DNA of 45,035 nucleotides from an uncultured Lachnoclostridium sp. (GCA_947369165.1 CANBKJ010000014.1:1-45035), one strand, 5' to 3'; shown: positions 25,884 through 36,118, counted from the stretch's first letter. Notes: generated by a model not told the origin, from the letters alone. Program-made: numbers and translations.

Positions 25884-26357
25884 ATGAAAACCATTACTAG
25901 TTTTACTGTAGATCATCTAAAACTGCTTCCTGGTGTATATGTATCCAGAAAGGATTGTACCGGGACGGATATCGTGACTACCTTTGACATTCGTATGACC
26001 AGACCGAATTTTGAACCAGTCATGAATACGGCAGAGATACATGCCATCGAACATCTGGGTGCTACATTTCTACGGAATCATCCCCAGATGGGGGAAAAAG
26101 TCGTGTATTTTGGACCGATGGGTTGCCGCACCGGCTTTTATCTGATTCTGGCGGGGGATTATGAATCTTTGGATATCCTGCCGCTGTTGAAGGAAATGTT
26201 TGCCTATATCCGGGATTTTGAAGGAAAGATACCGGGAGCTTCCCCGGAGGAATGTGGCAATTATCTGGATCTGAATCTGCCGATGGCTAAGTATGTGGCA
26301 GAGCACTATTTATCCGGTGTATTAGAAGGCATCACGAAGGAATGTCTTGTTTATTAG
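25884..26357 (+). CDS. luxS: S-ribosylhomocysteine lyase
   Basis: A 157-residue LuxS with all key residues: metal ligands His53 and His57 in the motif HAIEHLGAT, Cys124 in PEECGNY, catalytic Glu56 and Cys81 (MGCRTGFYL). It cleaves S-ribosylhomocysteine to homocysteine and DPD, the AI-2 precursor, completing the activated methyl cycle. ATG follows AAAAAGGAG. It is single, without pfs or metK beside it. The sequence is a normal full-length family member. Confidence 0.97.
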   Translation: MKTITSFTVDHLKLLPGVYVSRKDCTGTDIVTTFDIRMTRPNFEPVMNTAEIHAIEHLGATFLRNHPQMGEKVVYFGPMGCRTGFYLILAGDYESLDILPLLKEMFAYIRDFEGKIPGASPEECGNYLDLNLPMAKYVAEHYLSGVLEGITKECLVY

Positions 26358-26482
26358 TCAAAGAAAACCAATGAGATAGGACACTGGTGCCCTTTGGCAT
26401 GTCGAGTTGTCAATTATTTTATATTCGTTGTACCAGTCATTATTCAGGATCCTTTGCATATTTATAATAAAAAGGATGCAAT

Positions 26483-27301
26483 GTGGGGGCCGGGGGAAGG
26501 ATGTTCAACTGGGAAGGGCGGATTTTGGACAACAAGAGCATAATGGCAGTAAAAGCAGCACTTCCTTTTCTGGATATCCCCGTGGGAGAGGTTATTGATC
26601 TGGAAGGGCTGCTTCGAGCGGTCCGCGGTTTCTGCAGACAGCAGGAGCAGCGGATGATTGATATGCTGCTGCAGTTTTTTATGATGAAACGTATGATGTC
26701 GATGATGAAGATGTTTCAGGAAGCGCAGAATTCGGACCGGGGCATGGAGGGAATCATAGATCTGTTGAAAAGCCAGGTTCCGAAGGAGCAGCAGGATATG
26801 TTTGATATGATGTCCATGATGATGTCCATGCAGGATCTGGGAGCTGGTATGACGGGAGAGTCCGGCATGACAGAAGAGTTTGGCGGGCAGCCGGAAGCAG
26901 CCGGTGACAGCGAGATGGGCAGCATGTTCTCAGATCAAGTTCCAGAATCCCAGCCGGATGTGCGGAGTGCCGATATCAATGCGGCAGAGGAAGAACCCCT
27001 TCCTGAGATCTGGCAGCGCATTGCAGAAAATATCGACAAGGGGACAGAATATGACAGATCAGAAGGATATATTCAAGAACATGCACCCGGTAAAGGCTCA
27101 GATTATCCGGGAACTGGAGCAGAAAGCGAAAGGGAAGGAAATGAAGAATTCCGCACCGCTTATCATGGAGGCGATGCAGAAGCTCAAAGCCCACAATCTT
27201 TCTTTTTCCCAGGAGGAGGTAACGGTGCTCCTTGGGATTCTTACAAAGGATATGAGCGAAGAAGAGAAGCAGAAGGTGGAAATGATGAAACAGGTCATTA
27301 A
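26483..27301 (+). CDS. unrecognised Met-rich cytoplasmic protein
   Basis: Not recognised. Open frame of 272 residues from GTG 26483 (AAAAAGGA 7 nt before); ATG 26501 is the alternative and begins MFNWEGRILD. Residues about 7-60 look like a folded helical domain (DIPVGEVIDLEGLLRAVRGFC). Residues 55-125 are strikingly Met-rich (MMKRMMSMMKM, MFDMMSMMMSM), suggesting an amphipathic or membrane-associated helix. Residues 125-180 are acidic. After about residue 190 the frame runs 251 nt through the next gene and its translation looks artificial (Gly/Glu/Arg-rich), so the true C-terminus may be earlier and a frameshift may have removed its stop. The N-terminal domain is the reliable part. Confidence 0.55.
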   Translation: MGAGGRMFNWEGRILDNKSIMAVKAALPFLDIPVGEVIDLEGLLRAVRGFCRQQEQRMIDMLLQFFMMKRMMSMMKMFQEAQNSDRGMEGIIDLLKSQVPKEQQDMFDMMSMMMSMQDLGAGMTGESGMTEEFGGQPEAAGDSEMGSMFSDQVPESQPDVRSADINAAEEEPLPEIWQRIAENIDKGTEYDRSEGYIQEHAPGKGSDYPGTGAESEREGNEEFRTAYHGGDAEAQSPQSFFFPGGGNGAPWDSYKGYERRREAEGGNDETGH

Positions 27302-27320
27302 AAATAAGAGTATGCGATAA
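27051..27320 (+). CDS. unrecognised small helical protein
   Basis: Not recognised. An 89-residue basic, helical protein (starts MTDQKDIFKNMHPVKAQII). The start ATG 27051 has AAGGGG 7 nt upstream. It shares the last part of the previous frame in another reading frame (overlap 251 nt), but its own composition is far more protein-like there: Leu/Glu/Lys helices such as SFSQEEVTVLLGILTKDMSEEEKQKVEMM. It probably works with the gene before it, as the two are interlocked. No motif gives a function. Confidence 0.7.
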   Translation: MTDQKDIFKNMHPVKAQIIRELEQKAKGKEMKNSAPLIMEAMQKLKAHNLSFSQEEVTVLLGILTKDMSEEEKQKVEMMKQVIKNKSMR

Positions 27321-27333
27321 GAATGAGAAAGAC

Positions 27334-27362
27334 GATGGGGGCAAAAATTTATTGTCCCCCAT
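27334..27362 (+). terminator. hairpin after the overlapping gene pair
   Basis: GATGGGGG and CCCCCATC flank a 14-nt loop. No T run follows, so termination strength is doubtful. It may instead lie in the xylanase leader. Confidence 0.45.
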
Positions 27363-27398
27363 CTGCTATTGAGACTATATGAGGAGGTATGACGGGAA

Positions 27399-30239
27399 AT
27401 GCACAAGAGAAGAGGAATTGCACTTGCAATGTTAGGAGTGATGTTGACCGTATCGGTGTTGCCGGCGGATGTGGATCTGGCGGCGGCAGCTACGCCGAAG
27501 CTGAGCAAGAAGAGCATTACGGTCAAAAAGGGTAAATCCGTCACTGTCTCGTTAAAGAAGAGTACAGCGGCGAAAAAGATCAAATGGAAGATCGCCAATA
27601 AAAAGGTGGCAACGATAAAGGCAAAGAAGAAGGGGAAGATCACTGTCCGTGGAAAGAAGGTGGGCAGGACCAGGCTGAACTGTCAGTTTGTATTTCGGGG
27701 AAAGAAAAAGAAGCTTTCCTGTAAGGTTATTGTTAAGTCCGTCAAGGATTCAAAAGATCCTGTAACGAACGTAGACAAGGCGCCACAAGTCACGGTACCT
27801 TCTATGGAACCAGGGACGTCGGATCACCCGAAACAGACGGAAACTCCGATGACAGCTAATCCGCCGGTGACGAATCCTCCAGAGGCGTCAAGTCCGGCAG
27901 AGACAACCAAACCGACTGTCCCACCGGCAAGTGCAAGTCCCCTGGTGACGATTTTACCGTCGGATTCTCCGGCGACGCCCAGCCCCACGGCAGTTTTGAC
28001 GCCGACAGCCAATCCAATGGAGACACCGTCCAATCCCAGTCCTACGGCAACAGTAACGCCCACGCTTCAGCCGACAGTAACGCCGGCGAATCCCAGCCCC
28101 ACGCCGGAGGTAACACCGACACCGGACCCAATGGTCACACCAATACCTGCGGAGCAGGGTGTGATCCTGGATAATGATTATTCGGATGGCTCTACTGGAG
28201 GCTTTTCTGGCAGAGGGGACGCTAAGGTACAGTCTTTGATGGATCCATCGATCGCTTCCATACCAGTACTTGCTGTGACGGGGAGGACGGCTAACTGGCA
28301 TGGCACCCAGACCGATGCAGCCGGAACGCTGCTGGCTGGTAAAAGTTATACTGTCAGTACTGCGGTGTATCAGAAGGCAGTGGACAACACCCAGTTGAAG
28401 CTCACTCTTTCTTATAAGGATGGTACAGGAAAGGTAAATTATCAGCAGATTAGTGCTGCCACAGTATCCAGGGGAGAATGGGCAGCATTACAGGGAGATA
28501 TCGTGATCCCGGAAGATGCAACGGAGATCCTGCTTTATTTTGAAGAGGTTGATGGTACCCATGACTTCTATGTGGCGCCAGTGCAGATGTATGACAAAGA
28601 TCGGTATGACGATACGGCGATCGATCAATTTGAGAGTGCTAGCCTGTCTGATTTCCAGGGACGGGGGAGTGCACAGCTTGCCGTGGTTCCGGGCGGAGTG
28701 ACAGGAAACTGCATGAGCGTTACCGGCCGCACCGCTTCATGGAATGGAGTGGCTTCCACAGTGCAGCTAAATCAGGGGGCATCGGTATATATATCCGGTT
28801 ATGTGAAGACCGATGCAGAAAATTATTCCTTTAAGACCAGTGCGGAAGCGACGGATAGTTCGACGGGAACGACTACTTATCCAGGACTTCTCCAGATGGA
28901 TCTGAAAAAGGGGGAGTGGACAAAGTTTAGCTGCTCCTTCGCTTTTGATCAGAATACATACAGCAGTATCCATTCTGTATATTTTGAACTGACAGGAGCC
29001 AATGATACGGTATTTCCAGACTTTTATCTCGACAATGTGACCGTCTGTGTGGTGGATGGAGTAATGGATCTGTCCAATATCATAGCAAATGGTACATATG
29101 CGATCACGGGAAGTCTGAAAGAGGCATATACCCGACATTTTACAAATGTAGGAACCTGTATGAATTATGGACAGCTTACCGGCGCTGATACGATGGAGTT
29201 TGCAGCGGGACAGTATAACAGCATTTCAGCGGAAAATGAAATGAAACCGGACTATCTTCTGAATAAGGGAACGATGAGCACCGCAGAGGCCAAGGGGAAC
29301 AAGTATTATTTTGTACCGCAAGGTTATGGGGAGACTACTTGTCCGAAAATCAATTATGATGCGGTGGACAAATATCTTCAGACGGCGGCAGCCAATAAGA
29401 TGCGAATTCGTTTCCATGTGTTTGTATGGCATCAGCAGACACCGAAGTGGTTCTTTAAGGAGAACTATAATGAAAATGGCAAATGGGTGACGCCGGAGGT
29501 GATGAATGCCAGACTGGAGTTTTTCATCAAGTCTGTGATCCGCTATATTTCTCTGAAAGAAGAGGAACTAGGCATCGGAGACGTGGTGTACTGCTATGAC
29601 GTGGTGAATGAATATTTTCATAATAACAATAATCCTGACAAGGCGTACTGGGATGAGGTGTATTACCCGGAAAAAGTTTTTGATCCGGAAAATCCAGGTA
29701 AGTACGAACAGACCACAGAGCCGGTTTATGTGAAAAATGCCTTTGCTTATGCCAGAGATATTCTGGACAGTTATGGCAAGCAGCACATCACCTTGTTCTA
29801 TAATGACTTTAATACCTATCTGGAAGCAGATAAGATCATAAAGATGATGGAATACATCAATGCGGAAAAGATTCTCTGTACTGGGGTAGGTATGCAGAGC
29901 CATCTGGATGTGGGATTTCCGTCGGTAGAATTTTATACCTCTGCCATGGAAAAATTCCTAAAGAGTGATTATATCAAAGAAGTGCAGATCACTGAGCTGG
30001 ATGTGACAGCATATCCGAAAAATGAGAGCACTCTGGAGGACCAGATGACATATTACTCGGATTTGATGAAGGCAGTTCTTGCCCTGAAAAAGACTTATTC
30101 AGACAAGATGACAGGACTAACTTTCTGGGGGCTGTATGACAGCGTCTCTTGGCGAGCCGAAGGTCTGCCCCTGCTTTTTGCCAGCACGACGAAGGCAAAG
30201 GGAGTTTATTACAAAGTATTGGAGGCGGCAGCAGAATGA
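27399..30239 (+). CDS. secreted GH10 endo-beta-1,4-xylanase with Lys-rich module and two CBM22-like domains
   Basis: A 946-residue secreted enzyme. Order: signal peptide (1-31), Lys-rich bacterial-Ig-like module (32-115), Pro/Thr/Ser linker (116-250), two CBM22-like domains (about 256-400 and 407-551, both with the xylan-binding CBM22 run TGRTAxWxG), and a GH10 barrel (about 565-946). The GH10 acid/base is Glu738 in DVVNE and the nucleophile Glu866 in [17 protein letters not shown] and the final [11 protein letters not shown] are also typical. It should cut the xylan backbone outside the cell. The N-module is like that of the surface-protein array, suggesting shared envelope retention. ATG follows GAGGAGG. 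The stop overlaps the chemoreceptor start (ATGA). Confidence 0.95.
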   Translation: MHKRRGIALAMLGVMLTVSVLPADVDLAAAATPKLSKKSITVKKGKSVTVSLKKSTAAKKIKWKIANKKVATIKAKKKGKITVRGKKVGRTRLNCQFVFRGKKKKLSCKVIVKSVKDSKDPVTNVDKAPQVTVPSMEPGTSDHPKQTETPMTANPPVTNPPEASSPAETTKPTVPPASASPLVTILPSDSPATPSPTAVLTPTANPMETPSNPSPTATVTPTLQPTVTPANPSPTPEVTPTPDPMVTPIPAEQGVILDNDYSDGSTGGFSGRGDAKVQSLMDPSIASIPVLAVTGRTANWHGTQTDAAGTLLAGKSYTVSTAVYQKAVDNTQLKLTLSYKDGTGKVNYQQISAATVSRGEWAALQGDIVIPEDATEILLYFEEVDGTHDFYVAPVQMYDKDRYDDTAIDQFESASLSDFQGRGSAQLAVVPGGVTGNCMSVTGRTASWNGVASTVQLNQGASVYISGYVKTDAENYSFKTSAEATDSSTGTTTYPGLLQMDLKKGEWTKFSCSFAFDQNTYSSIHSVYFELTGANDTVFPDFYLDNVTVCVVDGVMDLSNIIANGTYAITGSLKEAYTRHFTNVGTCMNYGQLTGADTMEFAAGQYNSISAENEMKPDYLLNKGTMSTAEAKGNKYYFVPQGYGETTCPKINYDAVDKYLQTAAANKMRIRFHVFVWHQQTPKWFFKENYNENGKWVTPEVMNARLEFFIKSVIRYISLKEEELGIGDVVYCYDVVNEYFHNNNNPDKAYWDEVYYPEKVFDPENPGKYEQTTEPVYVKNAFAYARDILDSYGKQHITLFYNDFNTYLEADKIIKMMEYINAEKILCTGVGMQSHLDVGFPSVEFYTSAMEKFLKSDYIKEVQITELDVTAYPKNESTLEDQMTYYSDLMKAVLALKKTYSDKMTGLTFWGLYDSVSWRAEGLPLLFASTTKAKGVYYKVLEAAAE

Positions 30240-31684
30240 GAAAAATAAATGAGATACAGGCGATTCAAAAATATATCGATACACGGATGAAGGGGAAGGA
30301 GATGCAGAGACCGGTTGTGAAGACCAGGGAAGCTCTGTTGCTTCTGGAAAAGATAGACCATGCACTGGAGTTTCAGAAAATATCTGTTGGAGAGGCGAAG
30401 CAGGTTATGCACATATCCAGTCAGGTTTCCAGTTTTGACGTGGAGATGTCCCATATGTCAGAATATCTTGCTGACTTTGCATCCAAACTGTCAGATCTTT
30501 CCCAATCTAATCTGGCGATCGTGGAAGAGACCACGGCTACCATGGGACAAGTCCGTGACAATGTAGGATTTACCTCCGAGCGTTTAAACCAGCTGTCGGA
30601 GGAGAGCAGGGAACTCACCCAAAAAAATAGTGAGGGAAGAAAACTTCTGGAAGAGGTGGAATCGCTGAAAGCAGATGTCGTAGAGGACACCAGGCAGATG
30701 GATGATCAGATCATGAAGCTGGTCGGTCTGGTTCAGGAGATCGAGGGTATTGTCGACAGTGTGCAGGGAATTGCAGCCCAGACAAATCTGCTGGCGTTGA
30801 ATGCATCTATTGAGGCTGCCAGAGCTGGAGAACAGGGAAGAGGGTTTGCTGTAGTAGCGGGAGAGGTAGGAAAACTCGCCGAAAATACCCAGAAAGAATT
30901 GGATGCTATGAAACGGTTTGTACAGAAGATTTATGAGGCATCCAAGGCTGGGCAGGCAAGTACCGCGCAGGCTTCCAGCTCCACCCAGGAGATGAGCGGA
31001 AAGCTGGATATTGTGTTCAAGACAGTGGGAGATAATATCAATATGCTGGAGCAGGTGGCGAGCGATGTGGCAGCCATCAATGATTACATGAATATGGTGG
31101 AGCAGGCGTCTGGAGATGTGAATGCTGCGATGGAACAGTGCAGCCAGGATGCGGAGCAGATCACAAATCTCACGATGACAGTCAGTGAGCTGGCAGATGA
31201 GACCAGAGAGGCAGCAGAGCAGATCAGCAGCATTGAGAATAAGATAACGGAGAGTACCAGGCTACTTTACAAGGGACTGAATACAGGAATCACCATGCTT
31301 ACGAATCAGGAGTTGATCCAAATTCTTGAATCTGCCAAACAGGCACATATAGACTGGGCAGGGAAAGTTTCCAGTATGGCAGATCAGATGAAGATACTTC
31401 CTCTGCAGCTGGATCCCAGTAAATGTGCCTTTGGACATTTTTATAATGCCATCACGATACAACATCCGCAGCTGGTGGAGGACTGGGGCAGTCTGAGTGA
31501 GGTACATAAAAGATTTCATACCCTGGGAAGGCATGTTATCGATGCCATCGGCAGCGGTGATACAGAGAAGGCAGAGAAAGAGAGCAGAGAGGCGGAGAGT
31601 CTTTCCAAAGAGATCGTCAAAGCGCTGGATGCGATGTGTCAGAAGATCGAGGCCATGAGCGAACAGGGACAGGATGTATTCTGA
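30236..31684 (+). CDS. soluble chemoreceptor with C-terminal zinc-binding (CZB) domain
   Basis: A 482-residue cytoplasmic methyl-accepting protein without membrane segments. A coiled-coil signalling domain contains the conserved hairpin tip ([33 protein letters not shown], about residues 180-212). It ends in a CZB domain with the zinc ligands in [16 protein letters not shown] and HKRFH (about 385-460). CZB receptors respond to zinc or to oxidants such as HOCl in other bacteria. Here ATG 30236 overlaps the xylanase stop by 4 nt, with GGAGG upstream, so the two are translationally coupled: an unusual link between xylan breakdown and taxis. An upstream extension of the frame to 30149 lies inside the xylanase and was rejected. 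Confidence 0.92.
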   Translation: MRKINEIQAIQKYIDTRMKGKEMQRPVVKTREALLLLEKIDHALEFQKISVGEAKQVMHISSQVSSFDVEMSHMSEYLADFASKLSDLSQSNLAIVEETTATMGQVRDNVGFTSERLNQLSEESRELTQKNSEGRKLLEEVESLKADVVEDTRQMDDQIMKLVGLVQEIEGIVDSVQGIAAQTNLLALNASIEAARAGEQGRGFAVVAGEVGKLAENTQKELDAMKRFVQKIYEASKAGQASTAQASSSTQEMSGKLDIVFKTVGDNINMLEQVASDVAAINDYMNMVEQASGDVNAAMEQCSQDAEQITNLTMTVSELADETREAAEQISSIENKITESTRLLYKGLNTGITMLTNQELIQILESAKQAHIDWAGKVSSMADQMKILPLQLDPSKCAFGHFYNAITIQHPQLVEDWGSLSEVHKRFHTLGRHVIDAIGSGDTEKAEKESREAESLSKEIVKALDAMCQKIEAMSEQGQDVF

Positions 31685-31694
31685 TAGCGGATAA

Positions 31695-31747
31695 ATTAGC
31701 TGGCCAGGTGGCGCGAAACAGAATTCAAATTGGTGCCATCGAGCTAA
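31695..31747. repeat. imperfect palindrome, REP-like
   Basis: TTAGCT ... AGCTAA flank a partly paired centre that contains AGAATTCAAATTGGTGCC, nearly identical to the right arm of the palindrome at 7506-7549. It lies between convergent genes. Confidence 0.5.
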
Positions 31748-31748
31748 G

Positions 31749-31782
31749 AAAAGGGAGCCTAAGCAGAGCTCCCTTTTCGTTT
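31749..31782. terminator. bidirectional terminator
   Basis: AAAAGGGAGC (31749-31758) pairs perfectly with GCTCCCTTTT (31768-31777). T runs on both strands serve the convergent chemoreceptor and GH59 genes. Confidence 0.88.
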
Positions 31783-31789
31783 TAACAGA

Positions 31790-34700
31790 TTATTTTGCTT
31801 TTAGTTTCATGGTTTGTTTTATCCCGGTCTTTTTCTTGCATAACTTTTTATATGCAGACAGCTTCTTTTTGCTGCAGGTGATGACTGCTTTCTGGTGAAT
31901 GCCTTTGAATGCGTTTTTGCCAATGCTGCGGATATTTTTGCCAATGTAAATAGATTTTAATCTTTTGCATTTGGCAAAGGCATTGTTGCAAATAGCGGTT
32001 ACGCGAAAGGCAGTTCTTTTTCCGTTTATCGTGAAAAACACTTTGTCGGGTACAGAGGTCTTTTTTATAGTTTTTTTGACTGGCCGTTTATAGGATACTT
32101 CTTTTTTGCTTATATTTGTGATCTGATATTTCGCCTGTCCGATCGTCACAACAGACCCTTTTTTTAGAGAGGAACCGGATCGCTTTGGTGCAGGCGGTAT
32201 GGACGGAGAAGCAGCCGGAGCTGTTTGACTATGGTCAGATGCCGGCGAAGAAGGCACTGGTGTGGAGGGGGGTGAAGGCGGGGTAGTGGAAGCTGGCGGT
32301 TTCTCATAGGCCCGTCCCAGGATCCCTACCAGATCTACAGAGAGAACACCATCTATTACTTCAAGAGTTACGGAATGTGTTCCGTAGTCAAGTCCGCTCA
32401 GGGAATAGATCATATTCATATCATCCGCTGTCTGGGTCACAGCATCTTCGGATATAACAGCACCGTCCACGGTAACAAGAAGAGTGGCGCTTTTTTTTGT
32501 TCCGGAAAGTATTTCCAGGCCGGTGCCTGAAAAGGTATAGGACAGTGTTGCCCCCGGTCCTGTACTGGTGGAGATGCTTCGCTGATATACGTACATTCCC
32601 TGTCCATTCTGGTGGGACCATTGATCGTTGTATACGAGCTTGTCGTTCCGCTCCGGCGTCAGGTCATAGGTTTCCATATTGTCAAGCAGCTCAGAGTAAT
32701 AAGGGGTTTTCCCTTCAATCTTGGTGATGGTAAGGTTATCAAACTGTGTGAAGGTATAGGCGCTTCCCAGTGCGATACGTCCGGCAGTGATTGGGTTTTC
32801 ATCCTCGTAGGCTGCGACCATGGTGTCATTGATGTAAGCACGGATGATATGTTCATCTCCTTCAAGAGCGAGTCGGTTCCATACATCTGCCCCGGTCTGG
32901 AAATGATCCTCTTCTGCCACTGAGCCGGAGAGGACGACCTTGCTTTTGCGGTACAAGTTCCACTCACCTGACGCAGATACCTTAAATGTATAGCCGGAAC
33001 TTTCTTCGATCTTATGGGAAGCTCCAGTCTGTCGGATAGAAACTGCCCCATAAGGAGAGTTTGTCTCTCCTTCAAAACATACATCGACAGCGGCAGTGTA
33101 ATTCAGCCAGCGGAAATCCCCGATGGCAACCACCGGGTCACCGGCATTCCATGCACCTCCCACGCCATATTCATCTTTATCCAGCTGCTGACGCAGTACA
33201 TAGTTCCCTGATTCCGTCTTATAAGCTTCAAAGGCGCCGTTAATCGTGTGTGTATAGCGCGCCATGGCACCTGTGTCTCCGCCCCGGGAAGTAATATAGT
33301 CTTCGGTCTCACCGGTAAAACCTCCCTTACCATCCAGAACCGGAACGGTCTTGCCGGTGTAACTAAAATCGTCTGCATACAGGAAAGGGTCTGATACATC
33401 AGAAACACTTCCCGTACAGTCCGTATCCAGCACAGAGCGCTCCCCCTCTACCGGTAATGGTGTGGTATGCTCTTCACTTTCGGATACATCCAGCGTCGTC
33501 ACGGTAACGATAGAATATGGTTTAACCGATACCCGGTAGGTTCCATCCTCATCTGCCGGAACCGGACCGGCGTATTTCATATAATTTTCATTGAACGCAC
33601 TAGTCTCATCGGCGGCGCTTGTTTCCCAGACAAACAGATTGTTTTTTTCTCCCCAATTCATATTTTTTATATGTATGTCATACTGCATTTCGTATTCGCT
33701 GTCATTTACAATGACGGTGGAAAAGTGATCCTTTGCCGGGGAGGCCAGGGTCATATAATTTTCACCGCCGTTCCGTCCGTCTACGGGATTGGTTCCCGCC
33801 GCGGTGGATTTGCTTGCCTCCGGAATGGCACGCCAGATACCGGCGGTGTTTTGTTCATTTTCCCAGCCGGTTTTTGCAAATTTGCTCAGATGAGCCAGTA
33901 CGAGAAGGCCTGCATCGTAGTGCATCCAGCCGGACCAGGGATCTCTTGCGCTCACCAGCTCTTTGAAGGAATACTGACCGCCCTCGTAAAAGGAGCCGAT
34001 GGCGGGCTGGTAGATGACATGGGAACGCCGGGATTTTACAAAACCTTTAATGAAAGTATTTCCCATTTCAAGGCAGCTCCCGGCTCCACCGATACCGGTT
34101 CCGGAAACGGATGGGCTCTTTATATTGTTTGAAGGCCGGAATGCAGAATTTGAAAAGGTGGCCTGTGCCTCACTGTTCCAGACTTCCTTATCCATCTGCT
34201 CAGCCAGCCAGATCATTCCTCCGTTGGCGTCGTCATAGGGGCTGTAGTGGTATCCCACCACAGACACGGCATTGAAAAAATCTTTGTCGGCCTTTAATTG
34301 TTCCGCCACGGTAGAAGATACCGTGCCCGCCTCGTCGGAGACGATGAGTTTGATCTTCTGGAATAAACTGCGGGCGGTATCGTCTGGTATCGTCTGTTTT
34401 GTTTCAGAAGCGATCCAGTCCGCAAACTTTTTCGTAAAAGTGACATCGGTCTTATTGCGCCATCTTTCGTTTATGTTTGGATTGATGTAATCGACCATAA
34501 ACCCATATTTTTCATAGGCCTGTAAAATGGTTTCTTTATACCATGTATAGATATCTTCATCTGTTTTTACCCAGGCGGGCTGATTCCAGCGAAGTATACT
34601 CACTTTTACACTGGGATTGATCTTTTTGGCATCCGCCGCCAGCTGCCAGCCCGGGTTGCGGCTTACATTTGCCATTTCTTCGCGGCTGCGTTTGGTGGCA

Positions 34701-35086
34701 GATTCAGGACCAGTGGAATTGTTGCAGTCATTTCCCATCTCCAGCTTCACATGATTCATGATCGGATATTCTCCGCCAAATAAATACTGCAGGAGTCTGG
34801 CATAGGCTTCTGGATTCTCCGCTTTATAATCCATCAGGAGATCACTTGTGGAATTACCGCTCAGTAGTCCAAAGCCTTTAAAAGTCAGTCCGTTGACATT
34901 TTCGGTTTGGATCTGATCTCCGTCCACGGTGACGCTTCCTTTCCGTATACTCGCTGTCTTTGTTACAGCGCTTTTTTGTGAAGTTTCTGCGGCACTGCCT
35001 CCTGTCGGTTGAACCAGAAATCCATATCCCATCATAAGTGAGAACAGGAGTATTATGGTGCAGAATCGTTTTATACTTGTTTTCAT
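31790..35086 (-). CDS. secreted GH59 galactocerebrosidase-like glycosidase
   Basis: A 1098-residue secreted enzyme. A signal peptide (1-33) leads into a GH59-type barrel strongly reminiscent of animal galactocerebrosidase (GFGLLSGNSTSDLLMDY, HVKLEMGNDCNNSTG, GWQLAADAKKINP, RDPWSGWMHYDAG). The acid/base is Glu207 (NINERW) and the nucleophile Glu306 (VWNSEAQ), lined up by eye with the two catalytic glutamates of the human enzyme. Then come a beta/lectin-like domain (about 560-850), a further beta domain, a Pro/Ser/Thr linker (about 940-985), and a Lys-rich C-terminus with a BspA-like leucine-rich repeat (FAKCKRLKSIYIGKNIRSIGKNAF). It likely releases beta-galactose; the true substrate (galactolipid, galactan or mucin) is unknown. 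ATG follows GAAGGAGG. An AraC regulator lies upstream. Confidence 0.88.
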   Translation of the reverse strand: MKTSIKRFCTIILLFSLMMGYGFLVQPTGGSAAETSQKSAVTKTASIRKGSVTVDGDQIQTENVNGLTFKGFGLLSGNSTSDLLMDYKAENPEAYARLLQYLFGGEYPIMNHVKLEMGNDCNNSTGPESATKRSREEMANVSRNPGWQLAADAKKINPSVKVSILRWNQPAWVKTDEDIYTWYKETILQAYEKYGFMVDYINPNINERWRNKTDVTFTKKFADWIASETKQTIPDDTARSLFQKIKLIVSDEAGTVSSTVAEQLKADKDFFNAVSVVGYHYSPYDDANGGMIWLAEQMDKEVWNSEAQATFSNSAFRPSNNIKSPSVSGTGIGGAGSCLEMGNTFIKGFVKSRRSHVIYQPAIGSFYEGGQYSFKELVSARDPWSGWMHYDAGLLVLAHLSKFAKTGWENEQNTAGIWRAIPEASKSTAAGTNPVDGRNGGENYMTLASPAKDHFSTVIVNDSEYEMQYDIHIKNMNWGEKNNLFVWETSAADETSAFNENYMKYAGPVPADEDGTYRVSVKPYSIVTVTTLDVSESEEHTTPLPVEGERSVLDTDCTGSVSDVSDPFLYADDFSYTGKTVPVLDGKGGFTGETEDYITSRGGDTGAMARYTHTINGAFEAYKTESGNYVLRQQLDKDEYGVGGAWNAGDPVVAIGDFRWLNYTAAVDVCFEGETNSPYGAVSIRQTGASHKIEESSGYTFKVSASGEWNLYRKSKVVLSGSVAEEDHFQTGADVWNRLALEGDEHIIRAYINDTMVAAYEDENPITAGRIALGSAYTFTQFDNLTITKIEGKTPYYSELLDNMETYDLTPERNDKLVYNDQWSHQNGQGMYVYQRSISTSTGPGATLSYTFSGTGLEILSGTKKSATLLVTVDGAVISEDAVTQTADDMNMIYSLSGLDYGTHSVTLEVIDGVLSVDLVGILGRAYEKPPASTTPPSPPSTPVPSSPASDHSQTAPAASPSIPPAPKRSGSSLKKGSVVTIGQAKYQITNISKKEVSYKRPVKKTIKKTSVPDKVFFTINGKRTAFRVTAICNNAFAKCKRLKSIYIGKNIRSIGKNAFKGIHQKAVITCSKKKLSAYKKLCKKKTGIKQTMKLKAK

Positions 35087-35120
35087 TCAAATGCCTCCTT
35101 CTTTTGATCTTTGTATCCTA

Positions 35121-35149
35121 ATCATATTAAGAAAAGAGAAGGAAAACAA
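35121..35149 (-). promoter_or_regulatory. probable promoter of the GH59 gene
   Basis: On the minus strand, TTGTTT (35149-35144), 17-bp spacer and TATGAT (35126-35121). The weak -35 fits activation by the AraC protein encoded just upstream. Confidence 0.5.
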
Positions 35150-35184
35150 TCTGAAATTATTCACAAAACCCTAAAATATGAACA

Positions 35185-36006
35185 TCAGAGAATTATGGGA
35201 GTCTTTGATTTACGGTACTGGCTTGGGGAAATTCCCTCGTGTTTTTTGAAAACCATTCCAAAGTACGCAGGGTCTTCGTATCCCGTCTGTCTGCCGATCT
35301 CCGCGATGCTTTGGTTCGTATTGCAAAGCAGTACTTTTGCCTCTAACATCCGTTTCTGTGTCAGATATTCCATTGGCCGCATGCCGGTCTCTAAGCGGAA
35401 CACACGGCAAAAATGCTGTGGGGATATGTGGCACAGGCTGGCAAGTTCCCCCAGGCTGATATCCCTGTCATAATGTTCATTCATAAAAATAAGCCCGGCA
35501 TCAATTACACTGTTTGGACAGGTATTGTCCGTATCGAACAACAATGCCCGCCGGACAGCCATAATATATTCATAAATGAGCAGGGAGCATTTTTCATTTC
35601 CGCGGATAGGGTTTCCGGCAGAAGCATAAATATTTTCAAATACTCTTTTGATTGGCTGAATATCTGCAGCTTTCCTGCAAATAAAGGAGGGAAACTCCAA
35701 ATCCTGCATCAGATGCCGCAGGTTGTTTCCCTGGAAGACAACCCAGCAGGTTGTCCAATTGCCATCCACCGGGTAATATTCGTGAGGAATACCGGGCATG
35801 ATATAAAATACACATCCCTCTTTAAGTCGCAGGGACTGGTTATCGACATATAACTGCCCTTCTCCCTCCCGGGTAAATAAAATCTGATGCGAGTACAGAC
35901 CGTGGCTGCGAATAATATGATTTTCAGGAGAAGATATGCCAACACCTGTCAGGTAAAAAGGAAAACAGCGTTGATTTCCGATCACTGGGTAAATTGCATC
36001 CTGCAT
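35185..36006 (-). CDS. AraC-family transcriptional regulator
   Basis: A 273-residue regulator with an N-terminal cupin-like sensing domain (about 15-140, HEYYPVDGNWTTCWVVF) and a C-terminal double helix-turn-helix (about 175-270): DISLGELASLCHISPQHFCRVFRLETG, then IAEIGRQTGYEDPAYFGMVFKKHEGISPSQYR. AraC proteins of this build usually activate sugar-use genes in response to a sugar. It lies 98 nt upstream of the GH59 gene on the same strand, so that gene is the likeliest target. It is divergent from clpB. Confidence 0.93.
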   Translation of the reverse strand: MQDAIYPVIGNQRCFPFYLTGVGISSPENHIIRSHGLYSHQILFTREGEGQLYVDNQSLRLKEGCVFYIMPGIPHEYYPVDGNWTTCWVVFQGNNLRHLMQDLEFPSFICRKAADIQPIKRVFENIYASAGNPIRGNEKCSLLIYEYIMAVRRALLFDTDNTCPNSVIDAGLIFMNEHYDRDISLGELASLCHISPQHFCRVFRLETGMRPMEYLTQKRMLEAKVLLCNTNQSIAEIGRQTGYEDPAYFGMVFKKHEGISPSQYRKSKTPIIL

Positions 36007-36118
36007 AAAAGCCTCATTTCTGTGTATAAGCTGTTAGAAGATGTTCAATTGCTTTACACGTTTGTCTCTTACAATATTATAAATGATTACCTTGCAAAAA
36101 AGCAAATTTTAAATATTA

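Noticed and set aside
27290-27320. Sigma-28-like GCGATAA upstream of the xylanase
   Set aside because: It is the coding end of the small gene and lacks a good -35 element at 15 bp.
33467-34132. A 221-codon open frame opposite the GH59 gene, and other long antisense frames (for example 37024-37887)
   Set aside because: They are shadows of strongly coding genes, with no ribosome sites and low-quality composition.
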